Under the pieces are notes generated by a model, which was not told the origin of the DNA, made no database searches, and saw only the letters and a list, made by a program, of their open reading frames with translations. Made by a program: the position numbers and the translations under genes. A stretch of 64,000 nucleotides of DNA from Benincasa hispida (Eukaryota > Streptophyta > Magnoliopsida > Cucurbitales > Cucurbitaceae), in NCBI RefSeq assembly GCF_009727055.1, contig NC_052357.1:89667630-89731629 (forward strand). Reading direction: 5' to 3'. Position 1 is the first letter of the stretch; the number at the start of each line of letters is the position of its first letter. Positions 46,890 through 58,953 of the stretch are shown one piece after another.

Positions 46890-49094
46890 AATCATATTTA
46901 CTGTCTTGTCTCCTCTTTTGGAGAATAGAGGGATGGAGGTCATTTTCCACGAAATTCGTTTCACATGATTTTTTCTACTGTAATAAATTGGTCATTTTTA
47001 AAAGCTTTAAATAGAAATACTAATGGGTTGTTGAAAAGAAACACACATTAACCTACGTTAGGTTTTAAGCAAATACTAGTTGTAAAACAAAACAACATCC
47101 AATAAGGTTTTAACAAAACTAACATGAACCCCGTGTGACATCTAGTTTCGCAATGACGCTTCAAAGGTTTAGGACAAAAGCCGCCGAAGGGAGGTCAATC
47201 ATCCCTCCTCTGAATTGAGAAGATCTCAAGCAGTCATTAATATCAGAGCAACTCTGGTTCCTATAACGACAAGCCATCATTGATTTGGCCAAGAAATCGT
47301 TAACTTACTTAACAATCTCCCCTAAGTGTGACTCGCCATTTTAAGCCCAAATTCGTCCCAAAAGGTCAATCCGATGGGAAAAAATCCGATTGAGGCAAAA
47401 CCTAAAGCGACCTATCCATTTCTAGAGTTCACCTTGATATTGACCAACTACACAAAACCCATCCGAGGGGGGCCGCATCGAAGGCGACACGAGGGCATAC
47501 AGAATGATCTCACAGTGTGAACCAATGACAGAGACCATAGAACGTGTTGGCACACACCCTTCACCCACTTACTATAAATACTCTCTTTATCCATTTTGAT
47601 ATTGACTCATACAAACACCATTCGAAAGGGGATGCATCCTGGGGCATCTCGAGGCCAAGCATGAATCTCACGGTGTGAACATACAGGGAGTAATGTGAGT
47701 GGAATCATAGACATATCTGATACGCATCCTCCTCCCACTGAGTATTTTATAACCTAGGGTTTAGTTTACTTAGAAAAAACATGGCTAAGGATTTTAACTA
47801 AGTGACTTTTTGGTTTTCCCAAGAGTAACATTTACCTTGGATAGTTGAACAACTTTTGATCATCATCCATTAAACTCTTTAACGGAGTCTTTGACCAAAA
47901 CGTCGCATGCTTGTTGAAAATTTATCTAATTCACCTTTCCAGGTAGGTTCCCAGGTAGGGGTATTATGTTTCCGTCAACTTAAGTATCCCAGCGTAGCCA
48001 GAACCCGCCTTAGACAAAAGGTTCGTTACAGATAGATTTACAAGAAATTTAATCTTTTATTCCAACCAATTTAATCCTATTAAACCGATTTTAAAAGATT
48101 AATCTAGGTTACTAAACTCTTTAAAACCATTTGAACTTAGGTCTATCTCAATCCAATTTTAAAACCTTTTTAAAAAACTTGAGTTCACCCTAAGTTCGCA
48201 TACAACTCTGAATTATTGATTTTAGGTCTAATTTCCTTTATAACACTTATAAATAGAAACAACCACAACGTGAAGCTAACACATGAAAGGCATTCATAAC
48301 GCTTATAAACGGCCTAAGTGTCATGCTCAATACATTGTCCATTCATTGCTACTTCTTTTATATAACACTTATAAAAAACCGCAATGAAACAAACAAAACC
48401 TTGTTCCATTCACCCTTAGACTATAACACTTATAAAAAAAGGATGATGCATGATAATGCTCACTGCATGCAAAATATAACTCTTATATTTCATGATGCAT
48501 GGACATGCTTTTAAGTAATTTCTTCATGCAATATTATAACATTTATAATACATGATGCATGAGTAATTGCACAACCTAAGGTGGATTTTTAACTATATGA
48601 AAAAAATTTTGACATATAAGTACCATACATCACATGTAAAAGCAATAAGAGATGATGAACTAGGTAAAATTACCTTAAAACACAAAAGGGAAAGCTAACT
48701 ATTACAAAGACAAGGAGTCTCCGGTTCAAACAGGCGAACCAGCTCTTGAACCGCTCGACAAAGCATCGCTTCTTCAACATCCATCGTGTATAAAGCAACC
48801 CGTGATCGTCTACATGATAAAACAAACCCTTCGTTCTATCGCTTACCAGCGCTCTAGAGTTAAACGATAGTTTAGCATCTACTATACGATCGTCTAGAAA
48901 AATCCAAACGATCGCTTAGTTATTACTACACGATCGTGTACCTTTACTAAGCGATGAAGTTTGAAGTACACGATTGCTTAGCGCACTCCATACGACGCCC
49001 GCCTTCTGCGATCGTCTAAGCGACTATGATGCCACGAAGCACCATCGCCTAAGCGATCGCTTAGCTAGCGTCTCCATATCGCATACGTGCGATC
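46890..49094 (-). other. Leader of element C with phased palindromes
   Basis: On the plus strand the 13-base box TATAAC-NN-TTATA (reverse of the A and B form) starts at 48239, 48294 (first base C), 48361, 48422, 48475 and 48535. Five CGATCG motifs lie between 48897 and 49058. No coding frame is supported. The leader leads directly to the protease, so gag has been lost. Confidence 0.75.
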
Positions 49095-49790
49095 NNNNNN
49101 NNNNNNNNNNNNNNNNNNNNNNNNNNNNNNNNNNNNNNNNNNNNNNNNNNNNNNNNNNNNNNNNNNNNNNNNNNNNNNNNNNNNNNNNNNNNNNNNNNNN
49201 NNNNNNNNNNNNNNNNNNNNNNNNNNNNNNNNNNNNNNNNNNNNNNNNNNNNNNNNNNNNNNNNNNNNNNNNNNNNNNNNNNNNNNNNNNNNNNNNNNNN
49301 NNNNNNNNNNNNNNNNNNNNNNNNNNNNNNNNNNNNNNNNNNNNNNNNNNNNNNNNNNNNNNNNNNNNNNNNNNNNNNNNNNNNNNNNNNNNNNNNNNNN
49401 NNNNNNNNNNNNNNNNNNNNNNNNNNNNNNNNNNNNNNNNNNNNNNNNNNNNNNNNNNNNNNNNNNNNNNNNNNNNNNNNNNNNNNNNNNNNNNNNNNNN
49501 NNNNNNNNNNNNNNNNNNNNNNNNNNNNNNNNNNNNNNNNNNNNNNNNNNNNNNNNNNNNNNNNNNNNNNNNNNNNNNNNNNNNNNNNNNNNNNNNNNNN
49601 NNNNNNNNNNNNNNNNNNNNNNNNNNNNNNNNNNNNNNNNNNNNNNNNNNNNNNNNNNNNNNNNNNNNNNNNNNNNNNNNNNNNNNNNNNNNNNNNNNNN
49701 NNNNNNNNNNNNNNNNNNNNNNNNNNNNNNNNNNNNNNNNNNNNNNNNNNNNNNNNNNNNNNNNNNNNNNNNNNNNNNNNNNNNNNNNNN
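49095..49790. other. Assembly gap (696 N) inside element C
   Basis: By alignment with the 3' LTR the gap should hold roughly the last 230 bases of the 5' LTR, the primer-binding site and some leader. Confidence 0.95.
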
Positions 49791-51822
49791 AAAAGAGAGA
49801 AAGATTCGGTCTACATGACCACAACACCGAATGAACACAGCACGAACACATTCACGTCGTTTCAACGATCTCCTTGGTCACGAACTCCTTCGCAACACGA
49901 ACAGCTCCACAGCACCACGAACGGCCTTCGAAAACCTCGACGATGTTGAGTTGAGTCTGACGACCACCAAACAAGGCGACCTTGGTATTCTTAGTGTGAG
50001 AATCCAAATTGGTGGGCTCTGTTTGAACTTGTTGGTGAGGACAGACAAATGGAGGAAACAATGATCGCATACACGACTAGGCAAGTGGGAGAAGTCGGAG
50101 ACCTATCGTAATAGGTCGATGCCCAATCGTTTAGATAAAGTTATGTGATCGTCTAGCAAAAACTATGCGATTCATCTAGCTCTATCATTTAGCTCGGTCG
50201 ATTCTACACGATTATTTACCTTGGGCCAGCGATCGTCTAGCAAAACTATGGCGATCGTTTAGTAAACATTGCACGATCGTTAGCTCGCACCTGCACGATC
50301 GTTTAGCTCGCTCAGCTGTCATTTAGTAACTCTGTATTTACTTGATGACTTCCGTGAGTTTCTTTTTGCCGGAGAGAAAACTCAAATTCTTTTCAAACTT
50401 TTTTTGTGAAATCTTCTGTAAAAACTTTTTTTCAAAATAGGAAACCGATTTCCTTTTTTAAACTCACGGTTATCCATGATCAATAACGACCCACTACTCT
50501 GGTTATATTTAAAAAGAAAAACTATTAATGATCTAATAATTAATATTATTAATAAACATAAATGATAACCAACTTATCATACTATATTTATAACCTATAG
50601 TTTTAATATTTCATCTCATGAAACATATAAACCATAATTCTTTTTCTATTCTATGGTACTTAATGTAAATCTCATTTACATCAAATCCTCACTAGATGTA
50701 TCTACTCATACATCATACCGATTATATCACATATAATCAAAATACCTCTTGTCAATTTGAACATTTCAAATCAACACCAAGAACTGATCCTTCAACATGA
50801 ATCCAAGCTACCAAGGGGACCTCATGGACTTGTAGATCCGAAGCTCCAGCGGTACGTGAATAACCGACTAAACTTTTTAGTCACGGGATCCACCATCCAT
50901 TAACTGCCAGGCACTTCACTATAGACCGACAGTTGAACTCTCCTTACTACAGATATATTATGTATCCATCTTAACCAATGAGTAGTGCGATAACCCTTCA
51001 TAGATCCCTCGTAAGTACAGCTGGGCCAATAATCGTTATGTTTCTGTAGTTACATCTATCTCTTTAAGTACCACCGATCCCTCTAATGAACATAAATCAT
51101 AGTCCTACTATGATTGGGTTTTCTCTTCTAAAGAGAAGCTGTGGCCACTATGTTTAAGCCCCGAAATCAGCCCTTAAGGGAGCAATCTCTTTACTTATCC
51201 CTACTTCGGGAAAGGAGTGAATTTCATATTGTGGATTGAGTTCCTAGCTCCCAGATCAGACAAGTCCCTAAAAAGGTAGGCATGTTGAGTTGGCAATCTA
51301 GCCACTCTCACCCATACTAATCAAAAGACTACCTTCAAAGGCAAGAGTTCACAAAACACTCAGGATTGAGGTCGTATCACCTATGGTCGTTTAGGTGAGA
51401 TGCAAGTCTCTAGTATCAACGACGTTATATATAGAATCTAGTCATCTCATGGTCCAGGTCTTATACAAACTCTTTGTATAAGACACCCTCAGTCCACGTC
51501 TCCATAGAATAGTCAGGATCTACCATCTGTAGTAGTTTACAACACTTACAAACCTCTACAAAGCGGCCGTATCCGTAGTGTCACAAGGATCAGGTATCCC
51601 ACCTTAGTCCTTATACTACATATCGATTTAGGTTATGACTTATGGCATGATCCACTTGTATATCACATATACATGCTTAAGTTCACATAAGATAACCAAG
51701 GAGCTTTGTTTATTGGATATGAGTAAATGTCAGAATTAAATAACATTTATTTTATTCATTGAACAATGTGTATCTTTACAAAACAATGAGACTCCGGGAG
51801 AATTAGGACACCAATCCCAATA
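49791..51822 (-). repeat. 5' LTR of element C (end lost in the gap)
   Basis: It parallels bases about 41690-43691 of the 3' LTR, with scattered substitutions and small indels. The terminal TGTT has become TATT. Confidence 0.88.
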
Positions 51823-52196
51823 GTTACTTAGTCTCTTGACCTAATCTACTTCTTCCTTACGGTGGGCTCATTAAGGCAGGACTCTGGCACCGAAAGCGAG
51901 GGGTCACACTTACGCGAAATTGTTAAAGGTTAACAGTTCTGGACCGAATAAATGGTGGTTGTTACGTTCAGTTCCAAGAGTTTGTTTTGCCTAATGTTTG
52001 AGAGGTTTCATCCCAGTGAAGGGGCATCTGATCACCCCACCGATGACGTTTTTCCTGCCTCGCTTAGGCATCATTGCAAAATAGAAGTCTTATATTTAGG
52101 GTACTTGAAACTGTTTTGCAAAATTAATTGGTTAAAATGTGGTTTAGCAAAATCTAATTAAAGTTTTGTTCGTTTTTAAGCAACAGTATTTTAAAA

Positions 52197-53594
52197 ATGG
52201 CCACAACCACTTTAACTTTGCTAAGTGCTGAGAAATTAACTGGCGATAACTTTTCAACATGGAAATACATGATCATGACAATATTGATCATCGAGGATCT
52301 CATGTTTTCCCTTATAGAGGTTTGTCCTCCTATTCTAGATTCGAATGCCGCTCGAAATGTTCAGAAGGCATATGAACGATGGACACAGGCGAATGAGAAG
52401 GCCCGAGCCTATATCTTGGAAAGTCTTTCTGAAGTCTTGGCCAAGAAGCATGAGCCCATGGTCTCAACGCATGAGATCATGGAGTCCTTACGGGGAATGT
52501 TTGGACAACGGTCTGAACAGCTCATGCACGAGGCTCTTAAGTATATATTCAACTACAAAATGGAAGAAGGCAGCTCTGTTCGTGAACATGTGCTTAACAT
52601 GATGGTCCACTTCAATGTGGCGAAGTTGAATGGGTTTACCATCGATGAAGGCGGTAAGGTTAGCATAATCCTGCATTCTTTTCCGTAGAGTTTTCTGCAC
52701 TTTGTTAGTAATGTGATTCTTAACAAAGTGAAATACAACCTTACAACTTTCCTCAACGACTTGCAGACCTACCAATCTTTACTATAAAATAAGGAGAGTA
52801 AGAAAGGTGAGGCAAATGTTGTTTCATCTTCCAGGACGTTCCATAGAGGTTCAACCTCAGGAACGAAGTCTGCACCTTCTACTTCTAACTTTGCAAAGGG
52901 GAAGAAGAAGAAGGGTGGTAAGGGAAAAGAGAAGGCGCCTGCTAACCCCCCACCTATCGCCCCAAGAAGGCATCCACCGCCGGTTGAAAAGGGAATGAGT
53001 TTCCACTGTAGCTAGGATGGACCCTGGAAGAGGAACTGTCCTCGTTGGTCGAAGGAAAAGAAGGCTGCCAAGGCTAAGACCAAGGTAGATAAAGGTAAAT
53101 ATGATTTACTTGTACTTGAAACTTGTTTAGTGAAGAATGATGATTTTGTCTGGATAATTGATTCGGGTGCCACTAATCATGTTTGTTCTTTTTTTCAGGG
53201 GATTAGATCCTGGCGACAATTGGAGGCTGGTTAGTTACGATGTGAGTAGGCATCGGGCACGTTGTCTCAACTGTGGTAGTGGGAGGGATCCAATTATCTT
53301 TACAAAATAGGTTTCTAATTTTGATTGATGTATATATTGTTCTTGAACTTAAGAGGAACCTAATTTCTGTAAAGTGCTTGCTACAATGTAAATACACTGT
53401 TTCGTTTAATGTGGATAAAGCGTTTATTCATAAAGATGGTGTTAATATTTGTATAGCGTATCTGGAAAGTAACTTGTATATGCTAAGGCTGTTAGCCAAT
53501 AGTTCCCTCCATAACATAGAATTGTCTAAAACTGCTGTAACTCAAACTAAACATCGACGTATTTCTCCAAAAGAAAATGTCCAACTTTGGCACT
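52197..53594 (+). pseudogene. gag and protease of element B, broken
   Basis: Gag opens with ATG at 52197 (MATTTLTLLSAEKLTGDNFS) and stays open for 163 codons over the UBN2-type gag domain. A stop at 52686 and frameshifts follow. The zinc knuckle near 52998-53042 reads SFHCS-stop-DGPWKRNC: the first Cys and the His are lost and TAG interrupts it. Protease has WIIDSGATNHV near 53152. The GAG-pre-integrase segment (from 53273) ends at VQLWH, where element D is inserted. Confidence 0.87.
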
Positions 53595-55335
53595 TGATAA
53601 CGGGCAGAAATGCACGTTATTACAGTGCTAAGTTCTTAAACAATGTTGGCTTGCGTTGATAAAATATGTTAGATTGCGTCCAAAAAGCATTAAGTTCATA
53701 ACATTGCGGTCGCATGCGTCCATCGCATAGAAACAATTAACTTTTGTGTTTTTATGCAGAATATGCATTGACGCAAGGCGAAAAGCACGATCACAAGAAA
53801 TCAACGGTCAAGCATAGCATTACCGCAAAGCTTTGCGGTGATTTGTGTTCACAAACATCTGCTCAAGAAGGATTGCCGCATAGAGTCGGCGCAACTTGGT
53901 GGGCTCATCTGGGTGAAAGGCATAACTAATCATGATGGGATAGAAAGTTAATGACGGTCGAATCCGAATTAAGTTGACAAGCCGCTAACGATAACAAAGT
54001 ATACTCAGCTTTTCGGTGACAAATATTCGGCGCATCAGTCAGAGAATTAAAGCCATCCCATCTGTGCAATCATAAGAGAGAAGCTGCCCTTCACCTTGAA
54101 GCTCTATAAATACCGAAGGCATCCTTCAGAAAAGGGGTTCACGAGTTCAGAATTCAGCAAGTCTTTGTTCATAGCTTTAGCCGTGTTCATAGTTTTCTTT
54201 TATTTTTAAAGCGGAGCAAGAGAAGAGCTTAGACGCTAGAAGATCGCTCAAGGCAACTCGAGAGAGAACTCAAAGGCATAGAAAGCAGAGAGCAAGCCAA
54301 CTCTCGCGAGAGCGAGATTATCTTTTGAACACGAATAGAAAAGACAGTGTAAAAGCCTGGGAAGCAAGAGATTGCTACCAGGCTCTTTATTCTCTTCTTG
54401 CATTGTTATTTTGTACTTCAACTTTATATTTATACAATGGAAATTCTTATTCTACATCTGTTCACTCTCTTAGCACGCATGAGTAGCTAAATTTATTGAA
54501 TGGGTTNTATTCTACATCTGTTCACTCTCTTAGCACGCATGAGTAGCTAAATTTATTGAATGGGTTGAGAAGAACTAAGCTAACATGACCTAGGATCTTC
54601 ATCGAATGCGATTATCTTGTTTTATGTTGTGCCCAACACCCATTTAGAGCTACTCGAGAGAGAGTCTAAAGAAAGAATCTGAGACTTTAGAGAGCTAGGT
54701 TAGAATTTAGACTTGAGAGAGCAAGATTAGATCTGCATAAACAAGAGATAGGGACTTAGAGATAAGCTCTGTTTGTTAACCTGCATCGCATGCACCCTAG
54801 AGATAAGTATGATATTATATGGTCGCCTTATTTGTGTATGTGTCATTTTGTCATCGCATAAATAAGAATAGAAGCTTATGTGTAGGTCCTATAGACTTAT
54901 CGCATATATCGCATGCGCTCTAGCCTTAGAAGCCGTAGCATTCACATCGAGAGATGGTTTACTATTGTATGTGTGTTGCATGATCGCATAGCAGGAACAC
55001 ATCCTAGGAAGTGTTAGTCGAAACCCTTCTCAACTCATTCACCCCATATTCATCGCATCTTCCATTTTATCAATTCTTTTCGAAACTTCACCGCATTTGT
55101 TTATTTTTATTACCACAACAACAATCCAAACAACTACTTGATTTATTTGGCTACCGCAAAGTCTTCTGAAAAATTACCACCGCATATTATTTTTCCATGT
55201 CCCTAAGTTCGAACCTGGACTTACCAAGAAACTTAGTGAGGTTTACACTTGGATTCCACTGAGAAAACTTGAGTGCTCAACACATTTTCATCATCGCATT
55301 TAATCCATAATTCCACCTCATAAAATAACGCATCA
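53595..55335 (+). repeat. 5' LTR of element D
   Basis: It starts TGATAACGGGCAG and ends ACGCATCA. It is 98 bases longer than the 3' LTR: about 60 come from the duplicated segment at the single N (54507) and about 38 from a deletion in the 3' copy near 59288. Over the first 180 bases the two LTRs differ at roughly 13 positions by eye. Confidence 0.9.
54448..54566 (+). other. 59-base duplication around a single N, probable assembly artefact
   Basis: The segment TATTCTACATCTG...TGAATGGGTT occurs at 54448-54506 and again, identical, at 54508-54566 with one N between. The corresponding 3' LTR has it once. Confidence 0.85.
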
Positions 55336-55341
55336 AGTTTT

Positions 55342-55359
55342 TGGCGCCGTTGTTGGGGA
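55342..55359 (+). other. Primer-binding site (Asp-tRNA) of element D
   Basis: TGGCGCCGTTGTTGGGGA is the complement of the 3' end of plant Asp-tRNA (usual TGGCGCCGTTGCCGGGGA), with CC changed to TT. It follows the 5' LTR by six bases. Confidence 0.85.
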
Positions 55360-55546
55360 CTTCGGCAAAGCAGTGTGCTAACGGTAATTTTTCTGATTTC
55401 TGTGCAGCTCTCAATCTCTGGCGAATTATGACATGGAGATTGAGAGAACATTTCGATGAAGACTGAGAGACAACCGCCAACAACAAGACTGAACCCCAAG
55501 AATGGAGGAATAACCGGAAGAAAGGGCCGCAAACGCGAACAATATA

Positions 55547-56460
55547 ATGGCCAACCCCATCCTTTTGGCGAATGACCGCAATAGACCCATTCGGGACTAT
55601 GCATCACCCAACTTCTACGATTTCTCTCTAGGAATCATGAGGCCAGCGTTAGATGTATCGAGGTTTGAAATGAAGTTAGTAATGTTGCAGATGATCCAGG
55701 CTGCTGAGCAGTTTGGAGGAAGGCGTGGCGAGGACCCGCACACTTACCTCTAGAGCTTCATAGAAATCTGCAACACTTTTGTGTTCCTAAACATCTCTAC
55801 TGAACAAGTTCGACTAACTTTATTTGCATTTTCTCTATGTGATCAGGCGAGAAAATGGACGTATTCCCTCAAGTCGGGAGAGATCACTTCTTGGAAACAG
55901 ATGGTGGAAAGGTTTATGAAGAAGTATTTCCCACCAATTGAGAACGCTAGGGGAAGGAGATTAATAACAAATTTTCAATAAGAAGATGACAAATTTTGAA
56001 CCAGAAGATGACGAATCGCTCAGCGATGCCTGGGCGAGGTTCAAGCGGTTGGTAAGAGATTGTCTACATAATGGCTTATCAGACTGCCTGCAAATAGAGA
56101 TTTTTTACCAAGGACTGAATCCCTCTTCGCAGACCGCTGCCAATGTGACAGCCGCTGGTGGTCTGCTAGACAAAACATATGAAAAGGCAAAGAGTATACT
56201 TGATTGCATTTCCAAAAATCACGAGGATTGGTGGGAAAGCGATTAGAGATTAAGAATAAAAGATAATAACGTAAACAACGGGGCCATCGCATCCCTTCAA
56301 AACTAGATGACTGCGATGATGAGCACATCACAATTAATAACACGAGAACGAAGAAAGGGCAGGTCAACATAATTGCTCAAACGACCGCAAATTGTGTCAT
56401 TTGCGGAGACGCTCATTCGATGGAGGAATGCCCAGTAAACTGCATGCTTCATAAATAATA
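55547..56460 (+). pseudogene. gag of element D, broken
   Basis: From ATG at 55547 the frame shows RRGEDPHTYL, TAG at 55751, then IEICNTF, LCDQARKWTYSL and ERFMKKYFPP, the retrotransposon gag fold. A stop near 55979 and a shift follow, then DESLSDAWARFKRLVRDC and FYQGLNPSSQ. The CCHC knuckle CVICGDAHSMEEC lies near 56395-56435. Two stops and one frameshift make it non-functional. Confidence 0.82.
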
Positions 56461-57071
56461 ATCCCTATTCCGATACATACAACCCCGGGCTGAGAAACCA
56501 CCCAAATTTTGCATGGAAAAATCAACAACAAAGCTTTCAATTAGTGGCGCAAAAAGGAGGGCCACCCAAATTTTTCTCGCAAAACAATGGTCCAACCATA
56601 GTCAAGTTAGCAGCTCGTAAACACCGCAATCTTCGTCCTTAGAGAGCTTGTTGAAACAGTACATTGAGAAAAACGAATCAGTGCTTCAGAATCAAGCAAC
56701 ATCTATTATAAATCTCGAAATTCAACTGGGACAAATTGCAAGCGAGCGGAAAAATAGACCGTAAGGAGCATTGCCGAGCTCAACTGAGCTTCCTCGCAAT
56801 GCTGGGGGTACTGGGAAGGAACAATGCTTAGCAGTCTCCGTGCTAAGCGACAAAATGACTATGGAAGTAAGGGAAAAACCCATCGCAACCAACTTGAATG
56901 CGGTGACAACCAAGGACTCGTTGACCTATAGTTTGGAAAAGCTCGAGAAAATGAACCCCGAAGTTGCGTCCACCCTCAAGCCTCCAGATCTTGAGACAGA
57001 AGAAGTCCAACCACCAGCAGCTCCGCAAAGATTGAAAGAGAAAAAAAAATGATGAAGACAATATCACAATA

Positions 57072-57407
57072 GTGGCAATAACGCAAAATGCTATGATCAC
57101 ACCAAAAATGGGCGACCCAGGAATCTTCACGATACCATCCTCCATTGGAGGGATCTATAGTGGCCAAACACTATGTGATCTTGGGGCGAGTATAAACATA
57201 ATGCCACTATCAATCTTCAAACGATTGAGTATTGGTACACTCACGCCCACAACGAAAACTCTCTTACTTGCGGACAGATCCCGAATACATCCTGAAGAAG
57301 AGTTGAAAAATGCCACAATCTCAATTGATAAATTCATCCTGCAGGCAGACTTCTTCATTTTGGATTATAAAGCGGAAGAATATGTGCCCATCATATTGGG
57401 ATGACCA
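57072..57407 (+). pseudogene. Aspartic protease of element D
   Basis: The open frame carries LCDLGASINIMPLSIFKRL, the gypsy protease active site (DLGAS), and VPIILG, the second flap motif, followed by TGA in place of the usual R in ILGRPFL. The frame after the stop still reads PFLSTSRA and continues with about 45 residues. No reverse transcriptase follows. Confidence 0.85.
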
Positions 57408-57549
57408 TTCCTTTCGACCAGTCGCGCTCAAATTGATGTGCGCAAGGGGAAGATCGTAATGAACATTCATAGAAAAAAGCTCCGGATTAAAGCAGTCAAG
57501 ATCCCAGAGGACAAAGAAAAGAGGGAAAAGCCACCATGGACATGAAAAG

Positions 57550-58953
57550 ACCAGCCTAGAATAAGCAGTCCTTGAGTTACTATATAACTTAACCTCATCA
57601 GGGACGCAACTCTTTTGAATATCCTTTTTCCTGCAGCAATACTTCATGAACTTTCATCATACTAGTTATTATCTATCACCGCAATTACTTTGTTGTTATC
57701 TGCACTTTTCTTATTCTAAAAAAAAATGTGATCGTGCTAAACGATTGCAGTAAAAGAGTTTGTTTTGTTTAATATTATTTGACCCTCTCACTGTTTTTCT
57801 TGCAACGATCGAGGCGAACAATTGCGGAGGCATTACACGAAGAAGCAACTTATCTTATTTCGTCACCGCAATCCAATGAAGGAAGATCGCCACAAAGTAG
57901 GATGCGTAACAAACAATGCAAGCGACAACGCAAATTTGGGGGTTGTATTCTTCCTTAACTTTATTCCAAATTCTGCACTATCGCATCACATTTTAATTTT
58001 AAAAGTTTTTATCATCGCATCATCTTTGATTACCGTAATCATTTAACATTGATAAATTTAGTAAGTCGCTGCATGCTGTCTCGTTGTCAATTATGATTTC
58101 AATGATGAAACACATGCTTCTATTTTTTCATATATACTAGAATTAACTTAATCTTAGAAAAGTCATCTCATGAAATATTTCTAGAAGTTATTGGTCTGCT
58201 AACTTTCTTTCAAACTCCCTTTACAAATTTCCTAAGAACACTGCATGACTTCTTTCAATCTTTTGGCAATGAAGACATTGCCGCATTTTAAATTTGGGGG
58301 TGAGGTATTTATTTTTCGACCTTGCTACTTTTAGCTTTATGAAAAAAAAAATTCTGAGAATAACAACTCCACTGTCAACGCAATGGGGAAACCTATGTTG
58401 ATAAGAGTTAAGTTGTGAAGGGCACTTACCCGTAGTTGAATGTCCTCATGACACACGTGGGGGCAAACAAAATGAAAGTAGTCGCCAGAATCAACGCATA
58501 AATAAATGACCGCAACTCCGCTGCCAAGTAGGTATGAGTTTAGTTTGAGAAAGAGCGCATTGCTCGTAGTTGGATGTCCGCATGACACACGTGGGGGCAA
58601 GCCAAAACGAAGGCAAGGCACTTGGATCAGCGCAAGGTCAGAAAAAAATAATAATAATGTCAAGAAATATGCAAGGATAAAAACCATTTGACACCCTGGT
58701 GGAAAAGTTTTCTTTTTGAAATAAATCATGCGATGTCCTGGAATTTAGTAAAGTCCTTTTGAAGGTTAAACTTGTGGTCCTTAGGTCTTAGAAATATTTT
58801 AAGAGGAGACTGGAATAAGACTTGAGGAAATTTTGGTGTATAGGATTTGAATGAAGTATCCTTAAGAAATCTAGGAAAAGAAATTGCGATCGACTTGCCA
58901 AAGGAAATCTTTAACTTATGCTTGAGGACAAACATTATTTAAATTTGGGGGTG
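57550..58953 (+). other. Non-coding 3' part of element D with tandem repeat and polypurine tract
   Basis: No domain was recognised. A repeat with a 134-base period begins at 58431 and 58565; both copies share CGTAGTTG-ATGTCC-CATGACACACGTGGGGGCAA. The polypurine tract is at 58941-58953. Confidence 0.7.

Larger units (their letters stand above)
41457..51822 (-). mobile_element. Ty1/copia retrotransposon 'C', nested in B, minus strand
   Basis: The insertion is 10,366 bases as assembled, flanked by GTTAC at 41452-41456 and 51823-51827. Read on the minus strand it runs 5' LTR (51822-49791, then a gap), leader, protease, integrase, reverse transcriptase, RNase H (46880-43781), 3' LTR (43691-41457). 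The LTR starts TGTTGGGATTGG (TATTGGG in the 5' copy) and ends CCTTCA. Most of gag is missing. Integrase and reverse transcriptase carry stops. Its family resembles A and B in leader motifs but has different LTR ends. Confidence 0.92.

Noticed and set aside
48974..49865. Long frames across the second gap
   Set aside because: They consist almost wholly of N.
55233..55607. 124-codon minus-strand frame at the start of D
   Set aside because: It is antisense to the LTR end, primer site and gag start; no domain.
58337..58729. 130-codon minus-strand frame in the 3' part of D
   Set aside because: It is hydrophobic low-complexity translation of the tandem repeat region; no family recognised.
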